Positions 7,948 to 15,374 are shown, counted from the first letter of the stretch. The stretch: DNA of 19,359 nt from Fidelibacterota bacterium (GCA_002715465.1 PAYY01000020.1:33981-53339); one strand, 5' to 3'. Numbers and translations are program-made. Notes: generated by a model not told the origin, from the sequence alone.

Positions 7948-8694
7948 ATGGGAAGCGTATATTCTTACTTAGAATCAATAAAATTAAAAAAGAAAGCTGG
8001 CTATCTAGTTCTTATTGATCCAGATAAAAAGAATGATTCTAGGTTAGAAACTCTTGTCGATTCTGTTAATCAAACTGGTGTTGACGCTATTCTTGTTGGA
8101 GGAAGTCTAATGATGGATAGTAGTTTTAACGATCGTGCTGAAAGAATCAAATCATTATCAGAGGTTCCTGTGATTCTATTTCCTGGATCAGTAAGTCAAT
8201 TAGGTCCTCATTTTGATGCGGTTTTGTTTATGTCGATAATTAGTGGTAGAAACCCGACTTACCTTATTGGTGAGCAGGTGATAGGTGCTCCTATTGTTAA
8301 AGACTTAGGGCTAGAACCTTTACCAACTGGGTATATGTTATTTGAAGGTGGTGGGCATTCAAGCGTAGAGTTCATGAGTAATTCTAGACCATTACCGCTT
8401 AATCGTCCTGAGATTGCAGTAGCCCATGGTCTAGCCGGACAATATTTAGGAATGAAACTTTTGTATCTTGAATCAGGTAGTGGTGCCTTAAGAACAGTGC
8501 CAAAGGAGACAATTTCTGCTATAGCTAGAAATTGTGATATTCCAATAATTGTTGGAGGTGGAATATCTGAGCCTGAAATAGCAGTAGAAAAAGTTAAAGC
8601 TGGAGCTTCTTTTATTGTTACTGGGACAGCTTCTGAAGCTGATGACTCTGCTAAAATAATGAATGATTTTGCTGATGCCATACATGGAATTTGA
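7948..8694 (+). CDS. Geranylgeranylglyceryl phosphate synthase (GGGPS/PcrB family, group-II-like)
   Basis: Members of this TIM-barrel family join a polyprenyl diphosphate to sn-glycerol-1-phosphate, the first ether bond of archaeal-type lipids; Bacillus PcrB uses a heptaprenyl chain. From the ATG at 7948 the protein has 248 aa. Family motifs are complete: LIDPDK (22-27), LVGGS (49-53), LFPGS (77-81), PTGYMLFEGGG (126-136), YLESGSGA (173-180), IVGGGIS (201-207) and TGTASE (225-230). A TTG at 7933, just after the gcvH stop, would add five residues. The group-II assignment and the chain length are inferred; no prenyl-diphosphate or DGGGP synthase lies nearby. Confidence 0.92.
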   Translation: MGSVYSYLESIKLKKKAGYLVLIDPDKKNDSRLETLVDSVNQTGVDAILVGGSLMMDSSFNDRAERIKSLSEVPVILFPGSVSQLGPHFDAVLFMSIISGRNPTYLIGEQVIGAPIVKDLGLEPLPTGYMLFEGGGHSSVEFMSNSRPLPLNRPEIAVAHGLAGQYLGMKLLYLESGSGALRTVPKETISAIARNCDIPIIVGGGISEPEIAVEKVKAGASFIVTGTASEADDSAKIMNDFADAIHGI

Positions 8695-8702
8695 CTAAAA
8701 TA

Positions 8703-9278
8703 ATGAAAAATATTGAAATACAATTAAGTGAAAGTGCTAGAGTTAAAGAATTGATGATTTCGTCTTGTACCCAAAGCATTCAAAATGCAGCGGATTTAAT
8801 TATCTCGTCAATTCGAATGGGTGGTAAAGTAATGTGGTGTGGAAATGGTGGGAGTGCTGCACAGGCACAACACTTATCCACTGAAATTATTGGTGGTCTA
8901 AGGAGGCATGATTTACCCCCACATCCTTCTATTTCTCTTACAACAGACAGCTCATTGATAACAGCATGGACTAATGATGTTGATTTTGACTCACTTTTTT
9001 CAAGGCAGATTGAAGGCCTTGGTAGTGCGGGTGATGTTTTGGTTGCTTTAAGTACAAGTGGAAATTCTTCAAATATAATTAAAGCTGTAAAAATTTCTGA
9101 ATCAATTGGAGTACAAACTATAATTATGACAGGTAAGTCGGGCGGGAGTCTTGCTTCAATGGGAAATGTTAGAATTATGATTCCATCTGAAGACACACAG
9201 CGTATTCAAGAGGGTCATATTACAGCTGGGCATATATTTTGTGAGCTTGTTGAAAGAGCTTTTATTCCGGAGAATTAG
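8703..9278 (+). CDS. gmhA: Sedoheptulose-7-phosphate isomerase / GmhA-DiaA family SIS protein
   Basis: GmhA converts sedoheptulose 7-phosphate to D-glycero-manno-heptose 7-phosphate, the first step toward the ADP-heptose of lipopolysaccharide. The 191-residue protein has the single SIS domain: CGNGGSAAQAQHLSTEIIGG (46-65), ALSTSGNSSNIIKA (115-128) and the late active-site segment DTQRIQEGHITAGHIFCELVE (164-184). I prefer the ATG at 8703. A TTG at 8691 overlaps the upstream stop and adds four residues. DiaA, which binds DnaA, is a close paralogue in the same family, so function is likely but not certain. No other heptose genes are in the window. Confidence 0.88.
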   Translation: MKNIEIQLSESARVKELMISSCTQSIQNAADLIISSIRMGGKVMWCGNGGSAAQAQHLSTEIIGGLRRHDLPPHPSISLTTDSSLITAWTNDVDFDSLFSRQIEGLGSAGDVLVALSTSGNSSNIIKAVKISESIGVQTIIMTGKSGGSLASMGNVRIMIPSEDTQRIQEGHITAGHIFCELVERAFIPEN

Positions 9279-9307
9279 AGACGCGACAATTTATATCCCC
9301 ATTTATT

Positions 9308-10180
9308 TTGTATGTCAAAGTTGAAAGGAATTTGTCAAAAAATTCGTTAGATGCCTATCAGCGTGACCTTGTGAGGTATATAAATTATTTTAACGATAAA
9401 ATAAAGCCAAAAGATGTTCGCGCTGATCATATTCAGGGGTATATCAGATTCCTAAGTTCTCATTTAAAGCCATCAAGTATACGTAGGACGATTTCCACAA
9501 TTAAGAACTTCCATAATTATTTGATTGAAGAAGGTCATACGAAGTTAAATCCTTGTGAAGCTATAGATATGCCAAAGATAGAAAAAAGGCTTCCTAAAAT
9601 TCTTACAAAAAAGGAAGTAGACCATTTTTTAAGTGTAATTGAGACGTCCTCTCCGTCAGGCATAAGAGATCAAGCAATGTTTGAATTACTTTACTCTACT
9701 GGATTACGGGTATCAGAAATGGTGTCTCTTAAAATTATAGATATAATTATGTTGGATTTTGAAAAAGAAGTTTCTATTACTGTAAAGGGTAAAGGTTCCA
9801 GATTACGGACAATTCCATTAGGAAGAGTAGCTATAAAATATTTAAAGACTTATATTAATAGTTCTAGAAAAAACTTTGTTAAAAATGGTAAAAAAAGTAC
9901 TAATATTTTTCTCAATTATAGAGGTGAAGGAATGAGTCGTAAGGGAGTATGGAAAATTTTTCGAAAATATGCTGAAAAAGCTGGGCTGAAAAAATCTGTT
10001 TCGCCCCATGTTCTTCGCCATTCTTTTGCCACGCATCTTATTCAGGGTGGTGCAGATATAAGAGCAGTTCAATTGATGCTTGGTCATGTGGATGTTTCTA
10101 CAACTGAGATTTATACTCATTTAGACAATAAAGATTTGAAAGTTCAACATATTAAATACCATCCTAGAAGCCAATGGTAG
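9308..10180 (+). CDS. xerD: Tyrosine recombinase XerD-type
   Basis: Xer recombinases resolve chromosome dimers at dif. From the TTG at 9308 there are 290 residues: an N-terminal SAM-like domain (about 1-92) and a catalytic domain with Arg134 (GLRVSE), Lys162 (KGKG), His234 and Arg237 (PHVLRHSFATHL), His260 (LGH) and the nucleophile Tyr269 (EIYTH). The tail KYHPRSQW fits XerC/D. The reading frame stays open upstream to a stop at 9251, and those extra codons match the first family helix, so the true start may be a non-standard codon before 9308. The 3' end overlaps the next gene by 7 nt. XerC remains possible. Confidence 0.92.
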   Translation: MYVKVERNLSKNSLDAYQRDLVRYINYFNDKIKPKDVRADHIQGYIRFLSSHLKPSSIRRTISTIKNFHNYLIEEGHTKLNPCEAIDMPKIEKRLPKILTKKEVDHFLSVIETSSPSGIRDQAMFELLYSTGLRVSEMVSLKIIDIIMLDFEKEVSITVKGKGSRLRTIPLGRVAIKYLKTYINSSRKNFVKNGKKSTNIFLNYRGEGMSRKGVWKIFRKYAEKAGLKKSVSPHVLRHSFATHLIQGGADIRAVQLMLGHVDVSTTEIYTHLDNKDLKVQHIKYHPRSQW

Positions 10181-10803
10181 ATTTATTAATCCTGATTCCT
10201 CCTATATTACTAGCTATTACTTTCCATGAATATGCTCATGGTTGGATGGCTTTAAAGTTTGGTGATCCAACAGCTAAAATGTTGGGAAGACTTAGTTTAA
10301 ATCCTCTTGTTCATCTTGATCCAATTGGGACCCTAATGCTTTTTATTGTTCATTTTGGTTGGGCAAAACCTGTTCCTGTAGATCCACGTTATTTTTCTGA
10401 TCCTAAAAGGCAGATGATTTGGGTAGCACTTGCTGGTCCAATTGCTAATATGATCCTTGCTTTTATTTCAGGAATATTGATTATTGGATTTTCATCTTCC
10501 AATTTAATGTTTAACTCTCAGACGGCCTTTTTCGCCAATATGCTAATATATAGCCTACAGATTAATCTTGCTTTGGCAATTTTTAATATGTTGCCAATTC
10601 CACCTTTAGATGGATCAAAAATACTGCGAGGTTTACTTCCTTATCGCTACGAATATATTTCTAACACATTGGAGCAATTTGGACCTTGGATATTATTTTC
10701 ATTAATCCTAATTGGTATGATGTCAGGGTTTTCATTATTTTGGTTATTTATGAGTCCTTTTGTCAGGTTTTTCTCTTCCCTTTTCACTCTTGGAATGATT
10801 TGA
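10174..10803 (+). CDS. Site-2 protease family (M50) membrane metalloprotease
   Basis: The 209-residue protein is an intramembrane zinc protease-like member of family M50. HEYAH (18-22) within the first helix is the HExxH zinc motif, and the third ligand Asp146 lies in NMLPIPPLDGSKIL (138-151). About five to six hydrophobic segments are visible, with no PDZ domain, so this is the short class rather than RseP/RasP. The substrate is unknown; members of the family cleave membrane-anchored regulators. The ATG overlaps the xerD stop by 7 nt, suggesting translational coupling. Confidence 0.95.
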   Translation: MVDLLILIPPILLAITFHEYAHGWMALKFGDPTAKMLGRLSLNPLVHLDPIGTLMLFIVHFGWAKPVPVDPRYFSDPKRQMIWVALAGPIANMILAFISGILIIGFSSSNLMFNSQTAFFANMLIYSLQINLALAIFNMLPIPPLDGSKILRGLLPYRYEYISNTLEQFGPWILFSLILIGMMSGFSLFWLFMSPFVRFFSSLFTLGMI

Positions 10804-10931
10804 TGTCTAGTGAATTCCGTTTTAGAAAAATAATTAATTATAGACCTAGAAAAAGTTCATTTGTAAAGTTACTTATTTTTGCCCCAATTGTACTATTTCT
10901 TATACTTTATCTTAAAGGGATTGCAAAGTAA
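10803..10931 (+). CDS. Putative 42-codon membrane protein
   Basis: An ATG at 10803 shares one base with the TGA of the protease gene (TGATG), the classic coupling arrangement, and reads 42 codons to TAA. The product has a very basic N-terminal half (SSEFRFRKIINYRPRKSS) and a single hydrophobic helix (about 20-36, VKLLIFAPIVLFLILYL), fitting a small inner-membrane protein with the N-terminus in the cytoplasm. The same frame is open upstream inside the protease gene, but that part has no initiation support. I do not recognise a family. Tight spacing on both sides (the next ATG is 1 nt after the stop) supports a real gene. Confidence 0.6.
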   Translation: MSSEFRFRKIINYRPRKSSFVKLLIFAPIVLFLILYLKGIAK

Positions 10932-10932
10932 A

Positions 10933-11982
10933 ATGAATAAACTTATTGAGTGTATTCCTAATTTTAGTGAAGGAAGATCTCACTCTAATATAAATGCTAT
11001 AGCAAAATCTATTGAAAAAGTGAACAATGTAAATATATTAGATATAAATCAAGGTAAATCAACAAACAGAACTGTAATTACTTTTATAGGCAGCCCTGAA
11101 AGTGTCTCAGAGGCGGCATTCCTTGGTATTTCAAAAGCCTGTGAATTAATTGATATGCGCTACCATAACGGAGAACATCCTCGAATTGGAGCAAGTGATG
11201 TTATCCCTTTCGTTCCTTTAAGTGGTGTAAATATGGATGATTGCATTAATATTGCTAGGAATGTAGGAATGCGTGTTGGGGAAAATCTTTCCATTCCCGT
11301 TTATCTTTATGAAAATGCTGCAACTTCATCAAATCGAAAAAATCTTTCAGTCATCAGGGCTGGAGAATATGAAGGTTTGCCAGAAAAACTTAAAGATCCT
11401 GATTGGATGCCTGATTTTGGGAAAGCTGAATTTAATCCTTTAAGTGGTGCAACAGCTATAGGCGCTAGAAATTTTCTTATTGCTTTCAATGTTAACTTAA
11501 ATACTGATGATAAAAAAATAGCTTCAGATATTGCATCTGAGATACGTGAAATAGGCTGTGCAAAAAAAGATCCTAATGGCAACATAATGTATGATGAAAG
11601 AGGTAGAGTTTTGCGCAAGTCGGGTCTTCTTAAATCATGTAAAGCCATTGGTTGGTATATTTCTGAATATGGGAAAACACAGGTTTCAATGAACCTTACT
11701 GATTATAAAATAACGCCTCCGCATATTGCTTTTGAAGCTGTCTGTGATGCTGCTAAAAAGAGAGAAGTTAATGTGACTGGTAGTGAGATCGTGGGTCTTG
11801 TACCCTTAGAAGCGATGCTTATGGCCGGTCGATATTATATTAATTCCGATAATAAGAAAAATGAAGTTAAAGAATATGACCTTTTATGTAAGGCAATAGA
11901 ATCTCTAGGCCTTAATAATATAAATACTTTTATTCCTGAAGAAATGATCATTGATTATAAACTAAAACGAAAGTTTGAATGA
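10933..11982 (+). CDS. ftcD: Glutamate formimidoyltransferase (stand-alone FTCD N-terminal domains)
   Basis: This enzyme transfers the formimino group of formiminoglutamate to tetrahydrofolate, the last step of one histidine degradation route. From the ATG at 10933 (349 aa) it has both formiminotransferase subdomains: CIPNFSEGR near the start, RYHNGEHPRIGASDVIPFVPL (75-95) with His81 at the catalytic position, and later VSMNLTDYK and GSEIVGLVPLEAM. The C-terminal cyclodeaminase domain of the bifunctional protein is absent. The frame also extends upstream to 10879 through the small membrane ORF, but homology begins at MNKLIECIPNF. No hut genes are adjacent. Confidence 0.94.
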   Translation: MNKLIECIPNFSEGRSHSNINAIAKSIEKVNNVNILDINQGKSTNRTVITFIGSPESVSEAAFLGISKACELIDMRYHNGEHPRIGASDVIPFVPLSGVNMDDCINIARNVGMRVGENLSIPVYLYENAATSSNRKNLSVIRAGEYEGLPEKLKDPDWMPDFGKAEFNPLSGATAIGARNFLIAFNVNLNTDDKKIASDIASEIREIGCAKKDPNGNIMYDERGRVLRKSGLLKSCKAIGWYISEYGKTQVSMNLTDYKITPPHIAFEAVCDAAKKREVNVTGSEIVGLVPLEAMLMAGRYYINSDNKKNEVKEYDLLCKAIESLGLNNINTFIPEEMIIDYKLKRKFE

Positions 11983-12032
11983 AACATGAGTTTAAATCAA
12001 TACAAAAAGTTAGCATTGGTTTTTTTTGAAAA

Positions 12033-13757
12033 ATGGGCATTATAAACTTACTACCTGAAGATTTAAAGAATAAAATTGCTGCTGGTGAAGTAGTTGAAAG
12101 ACCGGCATCTGTAGTTAAAGAACTTATTGAAAATTCTTTAGACGCAAACGCAACAGAGATAAATGTTTTTGTGTCTGGGGGGGGTAACTCATCTCTAAAA
12201 GTAATTGATAATGGGAATGGATTATTTAAAGATGATCTTGTAATGGCTTTCGCCCGTCACTCAACATCTAAAATTTCTACCGTAAGTGATCTTTTAAATA
12301 TTGATACATTAGGCTTTCGTGGAGAGGCACTTGCTAGTATAGCATCTGTAGCTAGTGTCAAAGCCCAATCATCAGATAATAATGATATTGGATATGCGGT
12401 TTCTGTTTTAGATGGCCAAATATCCGAACCAATGCCTGTAAATATGTCTAAGGGAACATCTATTTCAATAAGTGATCTTTTCTTTTCTATTCCTGCTCGA
12501 AGAAAATTTCTGAAAAGCAGTCAAACAGAACTAAGACATATTGTACGAATGGTTCGTCGCTTTTCATTGTCCTTTCCTAGAGTGGAATTCAACTTAATTT
12601 CTGATGGGAAAAAAATATTGGAACTCGCTCCTAGTTCCTTAGCAGAGAGAATTGCGGCAGTTTATGACCCTACCTATAGTGACAATTTGTTAGAAATAGA
12701 TCATCGATCAGACCTATTTAATATAACTGGTTATATAGGGAGTCTTAATCTGGTTAGAAAAAGGAGTGGAGAGCAGAATCTTTTTTTGAATAAACGATAT
12801 ATAATTAACAGGCTATTAAACTCTGCTGTTTATTCAGCATATCGAACACTTGTTTCGCGAGGAGAATTCCCATTTTTTGTTGTTAACCTAGAAATACCTT
12901 ATGATATGGTAGACATTAATGTCCATCCGACCAAAACAGAAGTTCGTTTTAGGGATGAGTGGAGAATTTATCATGCACTGAAAACAGCGGTATCTAATTC
13001 ATTAGGAGAAATTTTGTCTACTATACCAGATTTTCAGACTCAATCAACAATCTATCCCAAATCAGGGAATCAATCTTCTATTGTTTTTAAGAAACCTTCT
13101 TCTTCAAGTACTGTTTCAAATCAATCTATTGAGCGTGCAAAATCTTATATTCAAGGAATTGGCATAACACAGTATGAAGAAGATATCGCTAGTTTAGATA
13201 AAATATGGCAGGTACATAATAAGTATATTGTTTCTGAAATAAAAAGTGGCCTTGTTGTAATTGATCAACATGTTGCGCATGAAAGAATTCTTTACGAAGA
13301 AGCAATGGAAGCAATGGAAGGGAATCCTTTATCAACTCAAACTCTTTTGTTTCCTGAAATTATTGAATTGCAATCAGAAGATTTTTCAACTCTTTTAAAT
13401 CTTATTCCTTATCTTGAAAAGATTGGATTTAGGATGAAAGAATTTGGAAAAAATACCATAATGGCAGAAGGTGTTCCGCCTGATATTCAATGGGGTAATG
13501 CGAAAGAAGTATTAAAGGAAATCATAGATACTTATAGGAATGAACAGAAAGCTCAACCTTCATTCATGGATGCCGTATCTGCCTCTTTTGCTTGTAAGGC
13601 AGCTATAAAGGCTGGCGATATTCTTAGTTTAGAAGAGATGCAATCTTTGGTAGATCGGTTATTTGCAAGTAAGCATCCTTATTACTGTCCTCACGGAAGA
13701 CCAATAATTATTAATCTTTCGTTAGACGAACTTGATCGTCGATTTGAGCGCACATAA
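12033..13757 (+). CDS. mutL: DNA mismatch repair protein MutL (endonuclease type)
   Basis: MutL links MutS mismatch recognition to strand incision. The 574-residue protein has the GHKL ATPase domain: Glu30 in VVKELIENSLDA, DNGNG (59-63) and GFRGEAL (94-100). A Ser/Gln-rich linker (about 330-375) follows. The C-terminal domain carries the metal-dependent endonuclease motifs DQHVAHERILYE (411-422, matching DQHA-x2-E-x4-E), ACKAAIKAGD (520-529), CPHGRP (552-557) and a terminal F-x-R. It should therefore nick DNA itself, as in bacteria without MutH. The ATG gives the canonical N-terminus; the Shine-Dalgarno is weak. It overlaps miaA by 26 nt, a common pairing. Confidence 0.97.
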   Translation: MGIINLLPEDLKNKIAAGEVVERPASVVKELIENSLDANATEINVFVSGGGNSSLKVIDNGNGLFKDDLVMAFARHSTSKISTVSDLLNIDTLGFRGEALASIASVASVKAQSSDNNDIGYAVSVLDGQISEPMPVNMSKGTSISISDLFFSIPARRKFLKSSQTELRHIVRMVRRFSLSFPRVEFNLISDGKKILELAPSSLAERIAAVYDPTYSDNLLEIDHRSDLFNITGYIGSLNLVRKRSGEQNLFLNKRYIINRLLNSAVYSAYRTLVSRGEFPFFVVNLEIPYDMVDINVHPTKTEVRFRDEWRIYHALKTAVSNSLGEILSTIPDFQTQSTIYPKSGNQSSIVFKKPSSSSTVSNQSIERAKSYIQGIGITQYEEDIASLDKIWQVHNKYIVSEIKSGLVVIDQHVAHERILYEEAMEAMEGNPLSTQTLLFPEIIELQSEDFSTLLNLIPYLEKIGFRMKEFGKNTIMAEGVPPDIQWGNAKEVLKEIIDTYRNEQKAQPSFMDAVSASFACKAAIKAGDILSLEEMQSLVDRLFASKHPYYCPHGRPIIINLSLDELDRRFERT

Positions 13758-14691
13758 CAATTTAATCTGTAAAAAGTCTCTTATAATTGTGGGCCCCACA
13801 GCTATAGGGAAAAGTACTGTAGCTGTAATGTTAGCGAAAACTTTTAATGGAGAAGTCATTGGTCTTGATTCTAGGCAGATCTATCGGAACATGCCGATTG
13901 GAACAGCCCAGCCATCAATTAAGGAGATGGATGGAGTTCCTCATCATCTTATTGGAATTTTGTCTCCCTCTGAAATTATTTCGGCTGGTGAATATGCTCG
14001 ATTAGTTAACAAGACTATTCAAAATGTGAAAAGCAATCAAAATCTTCCAATTATATGTGGAGGAAGTGGTCTTTATTACAGAGCATTGACTCAGGGCTTT
14101 TTCAATGAATCTTCTAGTGATGCAAAAATAAGAGACTCTCTGAATAAAAGGTTGAATAGAGATGGTGCTAGGGTGCTTTTAGCGGAACTTAATTCAATTG
14201 ATCCAGAATACTCAAAAATTGTACATCTAAATAATCATAAGAGGATTCTACGTGCATTAGAAATATTCGAAATTACAGGCAAACCGCCTTCAGAACATTT
14301 TCGAAAACAGGAAAAAAATAATCAGAGGGAAAAATTTCTTTCAATATATCTTAAACCTAATATAGATGCATTGGTGCCCAGAATTAATAATCGGATTGAA
14401 AAGATGTTAGGTAATGGATGGTTAGAAGAAGTTAAAGATCTAAAAAGTTTAGGGTTTAATGATAATACACACCCCATGGAAAGTTTGGGCTATAAATATT
14501 TAATTCAGTATTTGAAGGGGGAGAGAAATTTAAATGATACAATCGAAAGAATAAAAATTGAAACTCGACAATTTGCTCGAAAACAGATAAAATGGTTTGA
14601 TAAAGAAGAAATGGATATCACTATTGACATTCCTGAAATTTCAAATAAAGTTATTTTTAGACATATATTGCAAGCAATAAATGACTTTTGA
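13732..14691 (+). CDS. miaA: tRNA dimethylallyltransferase
   Basis: MiaA adds a dimethylallyl group to A37 of tRNAs that read codons starting with U. The 319-residue protein has the P-loop GPTAIGKST (21-29), DSRQIYRNMPIGTAQP (substrate channel), HHLIGILSP, GGSGLYYRALTQG and the C-terminal ETRQFARKQIKWF. Starts are TTG at 13732 or TTG at 13744; both lie in the mutL 3' end, and the P-loop lies close to either. MiaA and mutL are neighbours in many genomes. It ends 111 nt before pyrR, and its last codons hold the pyr promoter's first box. Confidence 0.96.
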   Translation: MIVDLSAHNNLICKKSLIIVGPTAIGKSTVAVMLAKTFNGEVIGLDSRQIYRNMPIGTAQPSIKEMDGVPHHLIGILSPSEIISAGEYARLVNKTIQNVKSNQNLPIICGGSGLYYRALTQGFFNESSSDAKIRDSLNKRLNRDGARVLLAELNSIDPEYSKIVHLNNHKRILRALEIFEITGKPPSEHFRKQEKNNQREKFLSIYLKPNIDALVPRINNRIEKMLGNGWLEEVKDLKSLGFNDNTHPMESLGYKYLIQYLKGERNLNDTIERIKIETRQFARKQIKWFDKEEMDITIDIPEISNKVIFRHILQAINDF

Positions 14692-14716
14692 TTATCACAT
14701 ATAAAAACAATAAATT
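14688..14716 (+). promoter_or_regulatory. Candidate promoter of the pyrRBC operon
   Basis: TTTG ends at 14690, followed by 20 nt and TAAATTCT from 14711; as a sigma70-like site, TTGATT-17-TAAATT. Transcription would start near 14723, two bases before the first base-paired element of the PyrR leader, so promoter and leader fit each other. The first box overlaps the miaA stop. Confidence 0.5.
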
Positions 14717-14724
14717 CTAGCATC

Positions 14725-14789
14725 CTTTAAACCATCCCCGAGAGGAGGTAAGGGTATTAAAGAATCCTCCATGCTCGGGAGGATTTTTT
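14725..14789 (+). promoter_or_regulatory. PyrR-type transcription attenuator (RNA leader)
   Basis: The leader has three competing structures. First, a PyrR-binding hairpin, ACC-a-TCC (14731-14737) with GGAGGT (14744-14749), enclosing the hexaloop CCGAGA, which fits the PyrR consensus CNGNGA. Second, an antiterminator: CCCGAG (14737-14742) pairs with CTCGGG (14774-14779) and GGAGG (14744-14748) with CCTCC (14766-14770). Third, a terminator at 14763-14785. The antiterminator excludes both others. With UMP bound, PyrR would hold the first hairpin and let the terminator form. An outer pairing, CTTTAA (14725-14730) with TTAAAG (14757-14762), may also help. Its place just before pyrR is strong support. 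Confidence 0.85.
14763..14789 (+). terminator. Attenuator terminator before pyrR
   Basis: AATCCTCC (14763-14770) and GGAGGATT (14778-14785) form a perfect 8-bp stem with loop ATGCTCG, and six Ts run from 14784 to 14789. It ends 13 nt before the pyrR ATG and belongs to the leader switch rather than to the end of miaA. Confidence 0.87.
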
Positions 14790-14802
14790 GTATTAGGTAA
14801 AA

Positions 14803-15345
14803 ATGGAAGAAACAAGAAAAAAACTACTTGATAGTAAAGAAATAGATAATTCTCTCAAGCGTTTAGCCCATGAGTTGGCTGAACGAATTGAATCAATCAA
14901 TGATCTGGTTATTATTGGTATTCGAACTCGCGGTGAATTTATTGCTCTTAGATTAGCGGAATTACTTAAGAAAATTTCAGGTAATCAGATCCCAACTGGC
15001 TTTTTAGATGTCACATTCTATAGAGATGATTTCCGTGAAAGGTTGATCCAGCCACAAATAAAAGGTTCTAGCATTTCATTTTCAATTGATGGGAAGGTAG
15101 TAGTTTTGGCGGATGACGTACTTTTCACGGGGAGAACAATTCGTGCTGCTATGAATGAGATAATGGATTATGGTCGACCATCTTCTTTAGCTCTTGCTGT
15201 TCTAGTAGATAGAGGTCATCGAGAAATGCCAATAAAGGCTGATTTTGTAGGTAAAAATATTCCAACATCAGATATTGAACATGTAGTAGTCAGATTGAGT
15301 GAGGTTGATAATGAAGATGGAGTATATTTATTAAAACATGATTAG
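14803..15345 (+). CDS. pyrR: Bifunctional pyr operon attenuator / uracil phosphoribosyltransferase PyrR
   Basis: PyrR binds pyr mRNA leaders when UMP is high and, as a side activity, makes UMP from uracil and PRPP. The 180-residue length is typical. The type-I phosphoribosyltransferase PRPP loop VVVLADDVLFTGRTIRAA (99-116) and GIRTRGEFIALRLA (39-52) are clear. The ATG at 14803 follows AGG with 5 nt spacing. The leader immediately upstream carries the expected RNA target, so it likely regulates its own operon. It is followed after 29 nt by pyrB. Confidence 0.97.
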   Translation: MEETRKKLLDSKEIDNSLKRLAHELAERIESINDLVIIGIRTRGEFIALRLAELLKKISGNQIPTGFLDVTFYRDDFRERLIQPQIKGSSISFSIDGKVVVLADDVLFTGRTIRAAMNEIMDYGRPSSLALAVLVDRGHREMPIKADFVGKNIPTSDIEHVVVRLSEVDNEDGVYLLKHD

Positions 15346-15374
15346 GATGATAATAAAAATAAAAATTTAATTTG

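Noticed and set aside
8259..8723. 154-codon minus-strand open frame opposite the GGGP synthase.
   Set aside because: It is a shadow of a clearly coding plus-strand gene with complete family motifs; no ribosome binding site, promoter or recognisable domain. The same applies to the other minus-strand frames opposite rpoA, gmhA, ftcD, accC and pyrC.
10686..10802. Upstream extension of the 42-codon ORF to 81 codons within the protease gene.
   Set aside because: This part is out of frame with a well-supported gene, has no initiation signal and no domain; the coupled ATG at 10803 is the better start.
11994..12027. Possible terminator between ftcD and mutL (AAATCAAT / ATTGGTTT with eight Ts).
   Set aside because: The stem has only two strong pairs and one G-U, with a 13-nt loop. 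The T-run is striking, but the hairpin is too weak to call, and no new promoter was found after it.
14771..14800. Mini-ORF ATG to TAA (9 codons, MLGRIFCIR) inside the pyr attenuator, as a possible leader peptide.
   Set aside because: Its ATG is in the terminator loop, there is no ribosome binding site at a usable distance, and it has no run of regulatory codons. The PyrR hairpin explains the region better.
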